This document shows, piece by piece, positions 1-6,195 of a stretch of 7,095 bases of DNA (positions within the stretch are counted from its first letter, which is position 1; the number at the start of each line of letters is the position of its first letter). A program made the position numbers and the translations under genes. Location of the stretch: NCBI GenBank assembly GCA_946613955.1, contig CAMOGC010000086.1:1-7095 (forward strand), read 5' to 3'. The DNA comes from an uncultured Clostridia bacterium. Its GTDB lineage: Bacteria; Bacillota_A; Clostridia; Christensenellales; Aristaeellaceae. The notes under the pieces were generated by a model, which saw only the letters and a list, made by a program, of their open reading frames with translations, did no database searches and had not been told where the DNA came from.

Positions 1-2
1 AT

Positions 3-494
3 TCAGCCTTCCCCGGCGCCAAGAGCCCGGCGCAGGAGCACCAGGGCGTTCTGGTGCCGCAGCTTGATCGCGCCGTAGCTCAGCCCCATGAGGGAGGCGA
101 TCTCCGTCAGGGGTTTGTTGTCGTAATACCGCAGGACGACGATGCGCATCAGCTCCTCCGGCAGGCCGCGCAGGGCGGAAGCCAGCTCCGAAAGCGTTTC
201 CCGGGACAGCAGGCTTTCGTCCACCTCGGCGTCATCCGAAATGTTCTCGTCCAGCTCCTCCTGGGGTTTTTGCCGGCGGAAAAAGTCGATGACGCTATTG
301 CGGGTAATGGTAAAGATCCAGGTTCCGACGGAGGCCTTGGACGGATCAAAATCCGGAAGCTTCCGCTGGATTTTCTCGAAAATGTCGGAGCAGATGTCCT
401 CGGCGTCGGCCCGGCTGCGGACGCGGGCGGCGACATAGCCCAGAACCTTTTTTCTGTATTCCGTGTAGAGATCCTCGATCTTATATTCCGGCAT
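3..494 (-). CDS. ECF-type sigma-70 family RNA polymerase sigma factor
   Basis: The protein has 163 residues, a normal ECF sigma factor size. Residues about 12-76 form sigma region 2, with the core-binding helix around RADAEDICSDIFEKI and the region 2.4-like stretch TWIFTITRNSVIDFFRRQK typical of -10 recognition. An acidic linker (about 77-98) follows, then region 4 (about 99-157), with the helix-turn-helix LTEIASLMGLSYGAIKLRHQ for -35 recognition. The ATG at 494 is preferred over upstream in-frame starts because AGGAGG lies 7 nt before it and the family similarity begins here. It is transcribed away from the two small peptide genes, and no anti-sigma gene is visible. Family knowledge says such factors direct RNA polymerase to a small regulon; control of the neighbouring export genes is inference. 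The stop codon sits at the window edge, so what follows it cannot be seen. Confidence 0.95.
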   Translation of the reverse strand: MPEYKIEDLYTEYRKKVLGYVAARVRSRADAEDICSDIFEKIQRKLPDFDPSKASVGTWIFTITRNSVIDFFRRQKPQEELDENISDDAEVDESLLSRETLSELASALRGLPEELMRIVVLRYYDNKPLTEIASLMGLSYGAIKLRHQNALVLLRRALGAGEG

Positions 495-501
495 CCGTTT
501 T

Positions 502-507
502 CCTCCT
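502..507 (-). promoter_or_regulatory. Ribosome binding site of the sigma factor gene
   Basis: On the minus strand this reads AGGAGG, a perfect anti-16S core, with a 7-nt spacer to the ATG at 494. It decides the start of the sigma factor, since longer in-frame reading toward 614 has no comparable site and would run through the promoter candidate at 541-546. Confidence 0.85.
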
Positions 508-540
508 CTGGCAGGCGGTTTATGTGACTTCGATAGCCGC

Positions 541-549
541 ATTGTAACA
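541..549 (-). promoter_or_regulatory. Extended -10 promoter element of the sigma factor gene
   Basis: Read on the minus strand this is TGTTACAAT: a TACAAT hexamer (5 of 6 to TATAAT) at 541-546 with the TG of an extended -10 one base upstream. It would give a 5' leader of roughly 40 nt before the start at 494. No good TTGACA-like -35 lies 16-18 nt upstream, which is compatible with an extended -10 promoter. Prediction by eye only. Confidence 0.45.
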
Positions 550-688
550 CATTTCGAAGGCCTTGTGTTGACTTTCCGGAAAAAAAGCAGAAAAAATCTT
601 TGCCATACTGCCATCGCCTTCCCTTGATCCGTATTAACAGGTGTCAGCGGTCAGAAACGATCCTGACGGCCGGGAGAACGGCGGAATG

Positions 689-694
689 AGGAGG
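689..694 (+). promoter_or_regulatory. Ribosome binding site of the 78-residue peptide gene
   Basis: AGGAGG stands 9 nt before the ATG at 704. It argues against the longer in-frame starts GTG 641 and ATG 686 (the latter overlaps the site) and places the start at 704; the ATG at 710 would be 15 nt away, which is too far. Confidence 0.75.
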
Positions 695-703
695 AAAAGA
701 GGG

Positions 704-940
704 ATGGAGATGGAAAAGATTTTGAAGGCGCTGTTTGATCTGCAGCGATTTGAGGAGGAGCCGGAACTGGGGGCCGTGATCGACCAGGCCCACGGGATGG
801 GAACGATTCGGGAACTGAGCCTGGACGATATGGTTCTCGCCGCGGCGGCGGGGACAAAGGATATCTCCAAGCCAAAGGATATCTCCAAGCGGCTGCCCGA
901 TCCCAGCAAAAATGACGAGCCGAGGTTTTTCCAGGGATAA
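704..940 (+). CDS. Putative leader-type precursor peptide with tandem KDISK repeat
   Basis: This is a 78-residue protein of no family I can name with certainty. Residues 1-50 look like a long leader: an amphipathic N-terminal stretch (KILKALFDLQRFEEEPEL), then RELSLDDMVLAAAAG at about 36-50. That last part resembles the conserved end of bacteriocin-type leaders (L-S-x-D/E-x-M/L followed by a small-residue pair) and is cognate in DNA and protein to the leader of the LysM peptide downstream. Cleavage after AG would free a 28-residue tail that starts TKDISKPKDISKRLPDPSK, is rich in Lys, Asp and Pro, and contains no Cys. It stands divergent from the sigma factor gene and upstream of the LysM gene, probably in one transcription unit. 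Its role as an exported peptide is inference. It could instead be a small regulator or chaperone of the system. Coding status is supported by a strong ribosome site and the shared leader motif. Confidence 0.72.
   Translation: MEMEKILKALFDLQRFEEEPELGAVIDQAHGMGTIRELSLDDMVLAAAAGTKDISKPKDISKRLPDPSKNDEPRFFQG
855..890 (+). repeat. Perfect 18-bp tandem duplication inside the peptide gene
   Basis: The unit CAAAGGATATCTCCAAGC occurs twice in direct contact (855-872 and 873-890) without mismatch. It keeps frame and produces the consecutive hexapeptides TKDISK and PKDISK at the start of the predicted mature region. Identity down to third codon positions points to a recent duplication. Confidence 0.97.
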
Positions 941-992
941 GATTTCCCCGGGCGGAGGGAACTACCGGGGAGAAAGGCAACAAAGGGCGTTT

Positions 993-1022
993 CCGCGCGG
1001 AGCGGGTTTCTGACCCGCGCGG
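993..1022 (+). other. GC-rich hairpin between the two peptide genes
   Basis: The arms GCGGGT (1002-1007) and ACCCGC (1013-1018) enclose a 5-nt loop, and an outer CCGC/GCGG stem stacks on them with a 5-nt bulge on the left side. No T-tract follows, so it is not a canonical terminator. It may be an mRNA structure in the 231-nt gap 941-1171, which holds no supported gene. Confidence 0.45.
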
Positions 1023-1025
1023 CGG

Positions 1026-1057
1026 CCGGAGACGGTATCACTCCGGACCCCCTTTTT
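1026..1057 (+). terminator. Weak terminator-like hairpin after the 78-residue peptide gene
   Basis: CCGGAG (1026-1031) pairs with CTCCGG (1041-1046) across a 9-nt loop and is followed by ACCCCC and then five T (1053-1057). The stem is short and the T run is displaced, so termination would be partial at best. If it works, it would set the ratio of the two peptide transcripts. Confidence 0.3.
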
Positions 1058-1140
1058 CACATAGATGGAGGCCAGGGGAGGAAGGACGATTCCGCGATTC
1101 CCCGGGGCCATCCGGGATCAAAAAACGGAAAGAATCGGAA

Positions 1141-1156
1141 CCGCCCGGGAGGGCGG
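1141..1156 (+). other. Hairpin directly upstream of the LysM gene ribosome site
   Basis: CCGCCC and GGGCGG form a perfect 6-bp stem around the loop GGGA. The stem ends 1 nt before the GAAAGGAG ribosome binding site at 1158-1165, so it would be the last structure a ribosome meets before initiating on the LysM peptide. It could stabilise a processed 5' end. Confidence 0.45.
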
Positions 1157-1171
1157 AGAAAGGAGCATAAT

Positions 1172-1429
1172 ATGAGCGAGGAAATGTTCAACGGGAATGA
1201 GGAAGCCATGGAACTGAGCCTGGAGGAGATGAACGAGGTGTCCGGCGGTTTCAAAAAGCCCCCGGCCAAGGCGGGATTCAACATCTATCAGATTCAGCGC
1301 GGGGATACCCTGATCAAGATCGCCAACCGCTTCGGCATCAGCGACTATCACCGGATTCTGGACTGGAACCCGAAGATTACCAACCCCCGTCTGATCCGGA
1401 CCGGTGATTACCTCTACATCAAAAAGTAA
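1172..1429 (+). CDS. LysM-domain peptide with double-glycine export leader
   Basis: This 85-residue protein has two clear parts. Residues 1-26 are a double-glycine leader: the segment MELSLEEMNEVSGG has the conserved L-S-x-E-x-M-x-x-V-x-G-G pattern cut by C39 peptidases. Residues about 37-84 are a single complete LysM domain (YQIQRGDTLIKIANRF at its start, WNPKITNPRLIRTGDYLYIKK near the end), the fold that binds GlcNAc in peptidoglycan. Cutting after Gly26 would release 59 residues beginning FKKPPAKAGF, with about 12 basic and 4 acidic side chains. There is no catalytic domain, Sec signal peptide or anchor. A GAAAGGAG site 6 nt upstream fixes the start. It converges on the operon for a C39-ABC transporter, the expected exporter. 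Export and wall binding follow from the families. Whether it is a bacteriocin, a wall-bound signal or a wall-protecting factor is open. Confidence 0.93.
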   Translation: MSEEMFNGNEEAMELSLEEMNEVSGGFKKPPAKAGFNIYQIQRGDTLIKIANRFGISDYHRILDWNPKITNPRLIRTGDYLYIKK

Positions 1430-1447
1430 GCAGACTTTCCATGACAT

Positions 1448-1478
1448 AACCCCCGCCGGGTTCGCCGGCGGGGGTTTT
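1448..1478 (+). terminator. Strong intrinsic terminator after the LysM gene
   Basis: CCCCCGCCGG (1450-1459) pairs perfectly with CCGGCGGGGG (1465-1474) around the loop GTTCG, extended by two A-T pairs (AA 1448-1449 with TT 1475-1476), and the 3' side runs into TTTT. It begins 19 nt after the LysM stop codon. On the minus strand the stem is followed only by TT, so it should act poorly as terminator of the convergent operon. The rest of the gap to 1572 shows nothing recognisable. Confidence 0.9.
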
Positions 1479-1572
1479 CAAAACGCTGAAAAGCAGGGAT
1501 CGGATACATCGTGAACCGCGGCGCGAAGGGCCAAACGAGCGGGAGGATACCGGGCGGACGGGAGACAAGGGC

Positions 1573-3756
1573 TCAGGCATCCAGCCGCTGCCGGGCCACC
1601 AGTTCCGCGAAGGCGCCGTTCTTCTGAATCAGCTCCTCATAGGTGCCTTCCTCCAGGATGGCGCCCTGATCCATCATCAGGATGCGGTCACAGTTGCGGA
1701 TGGTGCTCAGGCGATGGGCAATGACCACCCGGGTGCAGCGGAGCTGATCGAGCGCCTCGGAAACCTGCTTCTGGGTTTTGTTGTCCAGGGCGCTGGTGGC
1801 TTCGTCCAGAATCAGGATTTTCGGTTTGGGGGCGATGGCCCGGGCGATGAGCAGGCGCTGCTTCTGGCCGCCGGAGATGCCGCCCTGGCCCTCGGAAATG
1901 ATGGTCTGCATTCCCATGGGCATGCGGCGGATGTCCTCGGCGATGCCGGCGGTTTCCGCCGCCTTCCAGGCCTCCTCCAGCGTCAGACGAGGGGCGGAGA
2001 TGGCGATGTTCGAAAAAATATCCCCCTGAAAGAGCTGGCCGTTCTGGATGACAACGCCGATCTGGCGCCGGACGGAACGGGGATCCACGCGGGAGAGGTC
2101 ATAGCGATCGTAGAAAACGGCGCCGTTTTCCGGCTGCTCAAAGCCCAGCATCAGCCGCACCAGGGTGCTTTTTCCGCAGCCGGTCCGTCCCACGATGGCC
2201 ACATATTCCCCGGCTTTGATTTTCAGACTCAGATCCCGCAGCACATAGGGGGTATTCTCCTCATAGCGGAAGGAAATGTGGCTGAGCTCGATGGCGCCCT
2301 GCAGGGGCCCGACGGCGGTCTTTTCCTCGGCCACCTCGGGCTCCGCCTTCAGGATCGGTTCCGCCATTTCCAGCACGGAGGGAATGCCCGCCACGGAGAT
2401 GGCGATGCCCGCCAGGGCCGTAAAGGCCGCGCTCACGTGCCCGTAGGCGTTCATAAAGGCGTAATACTGGCTGGGCTCCACGTGGTTTTCAATGGCCATG
2501 GCATAGAGCACCAGCGTTCCCACCAGGGAGATGGCCGTAACCAGTACCTTGTTGATCTTCAGAAAGGTGGGGGGATTGTAGGTCAGGCGCGCGACCCTGG
2601 CATAGAGCCGCCCCCAGCGGGCGAAGGCCCGCTTTTCCGCCCCGGCCAGACGGATTTTCTGTATGCCGGAAAGGATGGCGTAGTTCAAGCCGTTTTCCCG
2701 GGCCTCCAGCTTCATTCTTTTGCGGGAGATCCTGATTTGCGCCAGAGAAGCGAGGACGCTCAGCACGACCGTGGAGAGAATGACCAGCAGGGAGGGCACG
2801 AGCAGGGAAGGGGCGAAGGAAAAAATCTGGGTAATATAGACGAGGGACAGGAGGCTGGAAAGCCCTACGGAGAAGATGTTCTGGAGCATCATGCTGCACA
2901 GGGAGTTCACCGCCCCGGCCCTGCTGGAAAGATCGCCGGAGGCGAAACGGCGGAAAAAGCTGACCGGCAGGGAAAGAATCCGCATCATGACGGAGGATTC
3001 CACCGCCAGGGAGGTTTTGGTATTGAGCCGCTCCATCAGCAGATCCCGGATCACCTGGATCATCTGGGAGGCGAAGGCGGATCCCAGCAGGAAGGCCGCC
3101 GCCCCGCCCAGCACGTTGACGCGCCGTTCCTGCAGAATTTTCCCCGTGGCCAGACTGTAAATCCGGGGCTCCACCATGCCGACCAGCTGAACCAGGAGCG
3201 TCGCCAATACGATCAGGATCAGATCCCCGCGGGTTACGCAGCGCTTCATATACAGCAGCAGATCCGGGATGCCCAGCTTTTTCATGGGCAGGGGCTGATA
3301 AAAGCACAGGGCCTCCCGGGAAAAGAGGCGCTCGTTGGCCCTGGAAACCCGGACACGCTTCCCGGTTTTCGGATCCCGAAAGGTATAGCCCGTGAGAAAC
3401 CCGGGGATCAGGGCCACCGCCGTCCCGTCCTCCTTCAGATAGCCCATCATGGGGCCATATGCGTCATGGTGCCAGCCCTCCTCGAGCTCTACGTCCCGAA
3501 CCATGATCCCCGAGGGTCGGAGGGCAAATTCCATCTGGGCGGCGGGATCCCGGATCTCATCGGGAATGTCCACCGGCGCGTGGTGATAATACTGCAGAAT
3601 CTCGCCGATGGCTTCCCGGGCGATCGAAAGATGATCGCCGGAGGATCCCTGATGCCACTGATCCATGACCGCGCCGGCGATTTGCGCAAAGGCGTCCTCC
3701 AGAATCCGGCGGTCGCTTTCCTGCCGCTGGCGGATCTGCTTTTCAAACCAACCCAT
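1573..3756 (-). CDS. NHLM-type ABC transporter, permease/ATPase without active peptidase
   Basis: This is a 727-residue exporter half-transporter. Residues 1-165 form a cytoplasmic N-terminal domain beginning MGWFEKQIRQRQ, typical as I remember it of the ATP-binding NHLM exporter family. The end of this domain (ALIPGFLTGYTFRDPKTGKR, about 115-134) looks like a C39-like fold but lacks the catalytic Cys and His. Residues about 170-465 carry a six-helix ABC exporter membrane domain. The nucleotide-binding domain (about 485-727) is intact: Walker A GRTGCGKST 523-531, Q-loop Q571, signature ISGGQ 627-631, Walker B ILILDE with Glu652, H-loop His681. It is the last gene of the operon, 102 nt after the C39-ABC gene. 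ATG 3756 is chosen over an upstream TTG at 3807 because family similarity starts there. It probably acts with the C39-ABC protein, as a heterodimer or in sequence; this pairing is inference from family context. Confidence 0.95.
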   Translation of the reverse strand: MGWFEKQIRQRQESDRRILEDAFAQIAGAVMDQWHQGSSGDHLSIAREAIGEILQYYHHAPVDIPDEIRDPAAQMEFALRPSGIMVRDVELEEGWHHDAYGPMMGYLKEDGTAVALIPGFLTGYTFRDPKTGKRVRVSRANERLFSREALCFYQPLPMKKLGIPDLLLYMKRCVTRGDLILIVLATLLVQLVGMVEPRIYSLATGKILQERRVNVLGGAAAFLLGSAFASQMIQVIRDLLMERLNTKTSLAVESSVMMRILSLPVSFFRRFASGDLSSRAGAVNSLCSMMLQNIFSVGLSSLLSLVYITQIFSFAPSLLVPSLLVILSTVVLSVLASLAQIRISRKRMKLEARENGLNYAILSGIQKIRLAGAEKRAFARWGRLYARVARLTYNPPTFLKINKVLVTAISLVGTLVLYAMAIENHVEPSQYYAFMNAYGHVSAAFTALAGIAISVAGIPSVLEMAEPILKAEPEVAEEKTAVGPLQGAIELSHISFRYEENTPYVLRDLSLKIKAGEYVAIVGRTGCGKSTLVRLMLGFEQPENGAVFYDRYDLSRVDPRSVRRQIGVVIQNGQLFQGDIFSNIAISAPRLTLEEAWKAAETAGIAEDIRRMPMGMQTIISEGQGGISGGQKQRLLIARAIAPKPKILILDEATSALDNKTQKQVSEALDQLRCTRVVIAHRLSTIRNCDRILMMDQGAILEEGTYEELIQKNGAFAELVARQRLDA

Positions 3757-3761
3757 GTTTT

Positions 3762-3768
3762 TCCCCCT
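3762..3768 (-). promoter_or_regulatory. Weak purine-rich ribosome site of the second ABC transporter
   Basis: Read on the minus strand the site is AGGGGGA, about 5 nt before ATG 3756. It is a poorer match than the AGGAGG-type sites of the other genes here, suggesting lower initiation on the last gene of the operon. It nonetheless supports ATG 3756 over the TTG at 3807. Confidence 0.5.
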
Positions 3769-3819
3769 GCAGCGCCGAAGAGAATTTCCGCGGCCACGTC
3801 CCCGCAAGGGAGGACGGAC

Positions 3820-3837
3820 AGCCGCTTCGGCTTTTTT
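3820..3837 (+). other. Terminator-shaped hairpin facing against the operon
   Basis: On the plus strand AGCCG, loop CTT and CGGCT run directly into six T, which is the form of a small intrinsic terminator. No plus-strand gene lies upstream of it. On the minus strand, the operon's direction, the same element is an A-tract followed by a 5-bp hairpin in the 102-nt gap between the two ABC genes, and would not terminate. It could block antisense transcription or mark an mRNA processing point. Confidence 0.4.
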
Positions 3838-3858
3838 CGTTCATGTCTCTGAAAGCGC

Positions 3859-6048
3859 CTATTCGCTGGTTACCAGCTCGGTATAGGCGCCGCCCCGGGC
3901 CATCAGCTCCTGATGAGTGCCCCGCTCCACGACGCGGCCCTGATCGAGAACGATAATCTCGTCGCAGTCCCGGATGGTGGACAGGCGGTGAGCCACGATG
4001 ACGCAGGAAATGCCCCGGGCCTGGACCGCCTGCATCAGGTCATATTCCGTCTTCGCGTCCAGGGCGCTGGTGGCCTCATCCAAAATGATCAGGGAGGGAT
4101 CCTGGGCCAGCACACGGGCAATTTCCAGCCGCTGGCGCTGGCCGCCGGACAGATCCCGGCCGTTTTCAATCAGGCGGCTCTGATAACCGCCGGGACGCTG
4201 CAGAATATCATCATGAATCTGAGCGTCGCGGGCGGCGAGAATGACCTCGAAATCCTCAATGGAAGGATCCCACATGCGGATATTGTTGGCGATGGTATCC
4301 TCAAAAAGCACGATGTCCTGATCCACCATGGCGACGGAGCCCGTAAAGATGGCCCGGGGAATCTCCCGGATGGGTTTTCCGTCGAAGAGGATTTTCCCCT
4401 CCCAGGGCTCATAGAGCCCCATGAGCAGCTTGCTGACGGTGGACTTTCCGCATCCGCTGGCCCCCACTATGGCGACCCGGCCGCCGGGCCGAAGATGCAT
4501 GGAAAAATCCTGAATGGCCGGATCTCCCAGGGGAGAGTAGCCGAAGGTCAGATTCCGGATTTCCACCTCGCCCGTCAGCTTGGAAAACTCCTCCGTGGAA
4601 AGCGCCTCCGTGGCCGCGAGAACCGGGTCGTCCGGATACTGCATGACATCCTCGACGCGCTCCATCTCCGTCCGCATTTCCTGGATGGTCTGCCCGGCGG
4701 AAACCAGGGTCATGGCCGGTTCCATGAAGGAAGCCAAAAGCCCCTGGAAGGTGGCGATCAGACCGAGGGTGAACTGGCCCCCGATGGCCAGACGGACGCC
4801 CAGAAAGAGCACCAGGTAATTGGTCGCGGAGGAGATGAACTGCGGAATCAGCCCCACCCGGGCGTTCAGGGTCGCAAAGCGGACGTTCTGGGTGTTGACG
4901 GAGGCCTGATAGCCGGCCCATCTGCGGAAAAAGCCCGCCTCCGCTCCGGAGGCCCGGATGGTTTCCGCCATGCTGATGCCCGCCAGGGTGGCGGAGGCCA
5001 GCTTGCCCTCATCCCGCATCAGCACGCGGGTCAGATTCACCCGGCGGGTGGACAGATAATTGGCGACGCTCAGGTTCAGCGCCAGGGAGAGCAGGCCGAT
5101 GAGGGTCATCAGGGGGCTGTATCGCAGCATGACCAGCAGATAGAACAGCATCATCACGGTGTTGAGGGCCAGGGGCGCCACGGTCTGGATCAGGGTGCCG
5201 GCAATGGAGGCGTTGGAACCCTGGCGCTGCATGATATCCCCCGTCATTCGCTGGGAAAAGAACTCAATGGGCAGGCGCAGGACCTTCCACAGATAGGAGG
5301 CGTTTCCCTCCACCGCCATTTTTCCATCGATTTTCAGGGAATAGACCGTCCGGATCCATTCCACAATGATCCGGAAGACGCACAGCGCGGCCATGATCAC
5401 CAGGAAAGGGCGGGCCCATTCCGGCGCCCGGCCGTTGAGCAGCCGGTCGTAAAAGACGCGCGTCATGACCGGGTCGATGATGCCGAAAAGGTAGGAAATG
5501 ATGGTGGTCAGGGCGATAAAGGCCACCGCAGGTCCCGCGCCCCGCAGGCGCTTCCGGGCAAAACCCAGGGTGCTTTGCTTCTTCCCGGAGGGAACAAAAC
5601 CCGGACCGGGGGCAAAGGTCAGGCAGAGGCCGGTGAAGGAGGAATTGAATTCCTCCATGGACACCTGCACAATGCCCCGGGCGGGATCATTGAGCACCGC
5701 CCTGTTCTTCCTGAACCCGTCCAGAACGACGAAATGGTTCATCTCCCAGTGAATGATACAGGGAAAAAAGTCAGACTTCATCAGCACTTCCGGCTCGACT
5801 TTGTATCCGTGAACCTCCAGCCCGTAATGCTGGCCGGCCAGGAAGATGTTTTTCATGTTGGAGCCGTCGCGGCTGACGCCGCAGTCCTTCCGTACCTGCT
5901 CCAGGGGAATCCATTTACGATAATAGGCCAGGATCATGGTCAGACAGGCGGCGCCGCATTCCAGCGCCTCCATCTGCATGACGACCGGGACCCGGGCCAC
6001 CCCTTTTTTCCGGGGTTTCCGGGCGGACTTTTCCTGCTTTTCGGACAT
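3859..6048 (-). CDS. C39 peptidase-ABC transporter (NHLM-type peptide exporter)
   Basis: This is a 729-residue bifunctional exporter that removes double-glycine leaders and moves the peptide across the membrane. The N-terminal C39 domain (about 19-150) is complete: oxyanion Gln25 and catalytic Cys31 in QMEALECGAACL, His105 in WEMNHFVVLDGF, Asp121 in LNDPARG. Residues about 165-465 hold six membrane helices of the ABC exporter type. The ATPase domain (about 490-729) has Walker A GASGCGKST 529-537, Q577, signature LSGGQ 633-637, Walker B LIILDE with Glu658, and His687. All key residues are present. ATG 6048 has GGAGG 7 nt upstream, and a strong hairpin (6069-6097) precedes that. It lies between the HlyD-like gene and the second ABC gene. 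Its expected substrates are the leader peptides encoded at 704-940 and 1172-1429, which is an inference from leader type and proximity. Confidence 0.98.
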   Translation of the reverse strand: MSEKQEKSARKPRKKGVARVPVVMQMEALECGAACLTMILAYYRKWIPLEQVRKDCGVSRDGSNMKNIFLAGQHYGLEVHGYKVEPEVLMKSDFFPCIIHWEMNHFVVLDGFRKNRAVLNDPARGIVQVSMEEFNSSFTGLCLTFAPGPGFVPSGKKQSTLGFARKRLRGAGPAVAFIALTTIISYLFGIIDPVMTRVFYDRLLNGRAPEWARPFLVIMAALCVFRIIVEWIRTVYSLKIDGKMAVEGNASYLWKVLRLPIEFFSQRMTGDIMQRQGSNASIAGTLIQTVAPLALNTVMMLFYLLVMLRYSPLMTLIGLLSLALNLSVANYLSTRRVNLTRVLMRDEGKLASATLAGISMAETIRASGAEAGFFRRWAGYQASVNTQNVRFATLNARVGLIPQFISSATNYLVLFLGVRLAIGGQFTLGLIATFQGLLASFMEPAMTLVSAGQTIQEMRTEMERVEDVMQYPDDPVLAATEALSTEEFSKLTGEVEIRNLTFGYSPLGDPAIQDFSMHLRPGGRVAIVGASGCGKSTVSKLLMGLYEPWEGKILFDGKPIREIPRAIFTGSVAMVDQDIVLFEDTIANNIRMWDPSIEDFEVILAARDAQIHDDILQRPGGYQSRLIENGRDLSGGQRQRLEIARVLAQDPSLIILDEATSALDAKTEYDLMQAVQARGISCVIVAHRLSTIRDCDEIIVLDQGRVVERGTHQELMARGGAYTELVTSE

Positions 6049-6068
6049 GTGTATTCCTCCGTCTGTAA

Positions 6069-6097
6069 CCGGGCGCGCGATTTATCGCGCGGCCCGG
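6069..6097 (-). other. 13-bp hairpin ahead of the C39-ABC ribosome site
   Basis: On the plus strand CCGGGCGCGCGAT (6069-6081) pairs with ATCGCGCG (6084-6091) and, after one bulged G at 6092, CCCGG (6093-6097), leaving only a TT loop. The inner 8 bp are perfect. In the operon mRNA the structure ends 8 nt before GGAGG (6056-6060). There is no T-tract in the transcribed direction, so it is probably not a terminator. A role in mRNA processing or stability between the HlyD-like and ABC genes is possible. Confidence 0.75.
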
Positions 6098-6150
6098 GAT
6101 CGGCTCCGATGGGCCTTTTCCCTGGCGGCCGGCATCGGGAACCGCGCTTT

Positions 6151-6167
6151 CCGGCGGCCGCCGCCGG
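6151..6167 (-). other. Second GC hairpin in the HlyD-ABC gap
   Basis: CCGGCGG (6151-6157) pairs with CCGCCGG (6161-6167) across a 3-nt CCG loop. It lies 29 nt after the HlyD-like stop codon, in the same 147-nt intercistronic gap as the hairpin at 6069-6097. No T run follows on the minus strand. Confidence 0.5.
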
Positions 6168-6195
6168 AGTCCCGGGAAAACCGGACCGCTTTCAC

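Noticed and set aside
551..582. An ECF-style bipartite motif (GGAA, about 17 nt, CGAA on the minus strand) suggesting sigma autoregulation.
   Set aside because: It is a loose match to GGAAC/CGTC, no second copy was found before the other genes of the locus, and such matches are common by chance.
568..597. TTGACT on the plus strand as a -35 element for the peptide genes.
   Set aside because: The sequence 16-18 nt downstream is an A-tract (AAAAAA/AAAAAT) with no acceptable -10. A promoter for the plus-strand unit must exist near here, but I cannot place it.
1065..1175. A 36-codon plus-strand reading frame whose TGA overlaps the LysM ATG (ATGA), as in translational coupling.
   Set aside because: There is no ribosome site before its ATG and the peptide is an unremarkable Arg/Gly-rich string from a GC-rich gap. 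The LysM gene has its own good ribosome site.
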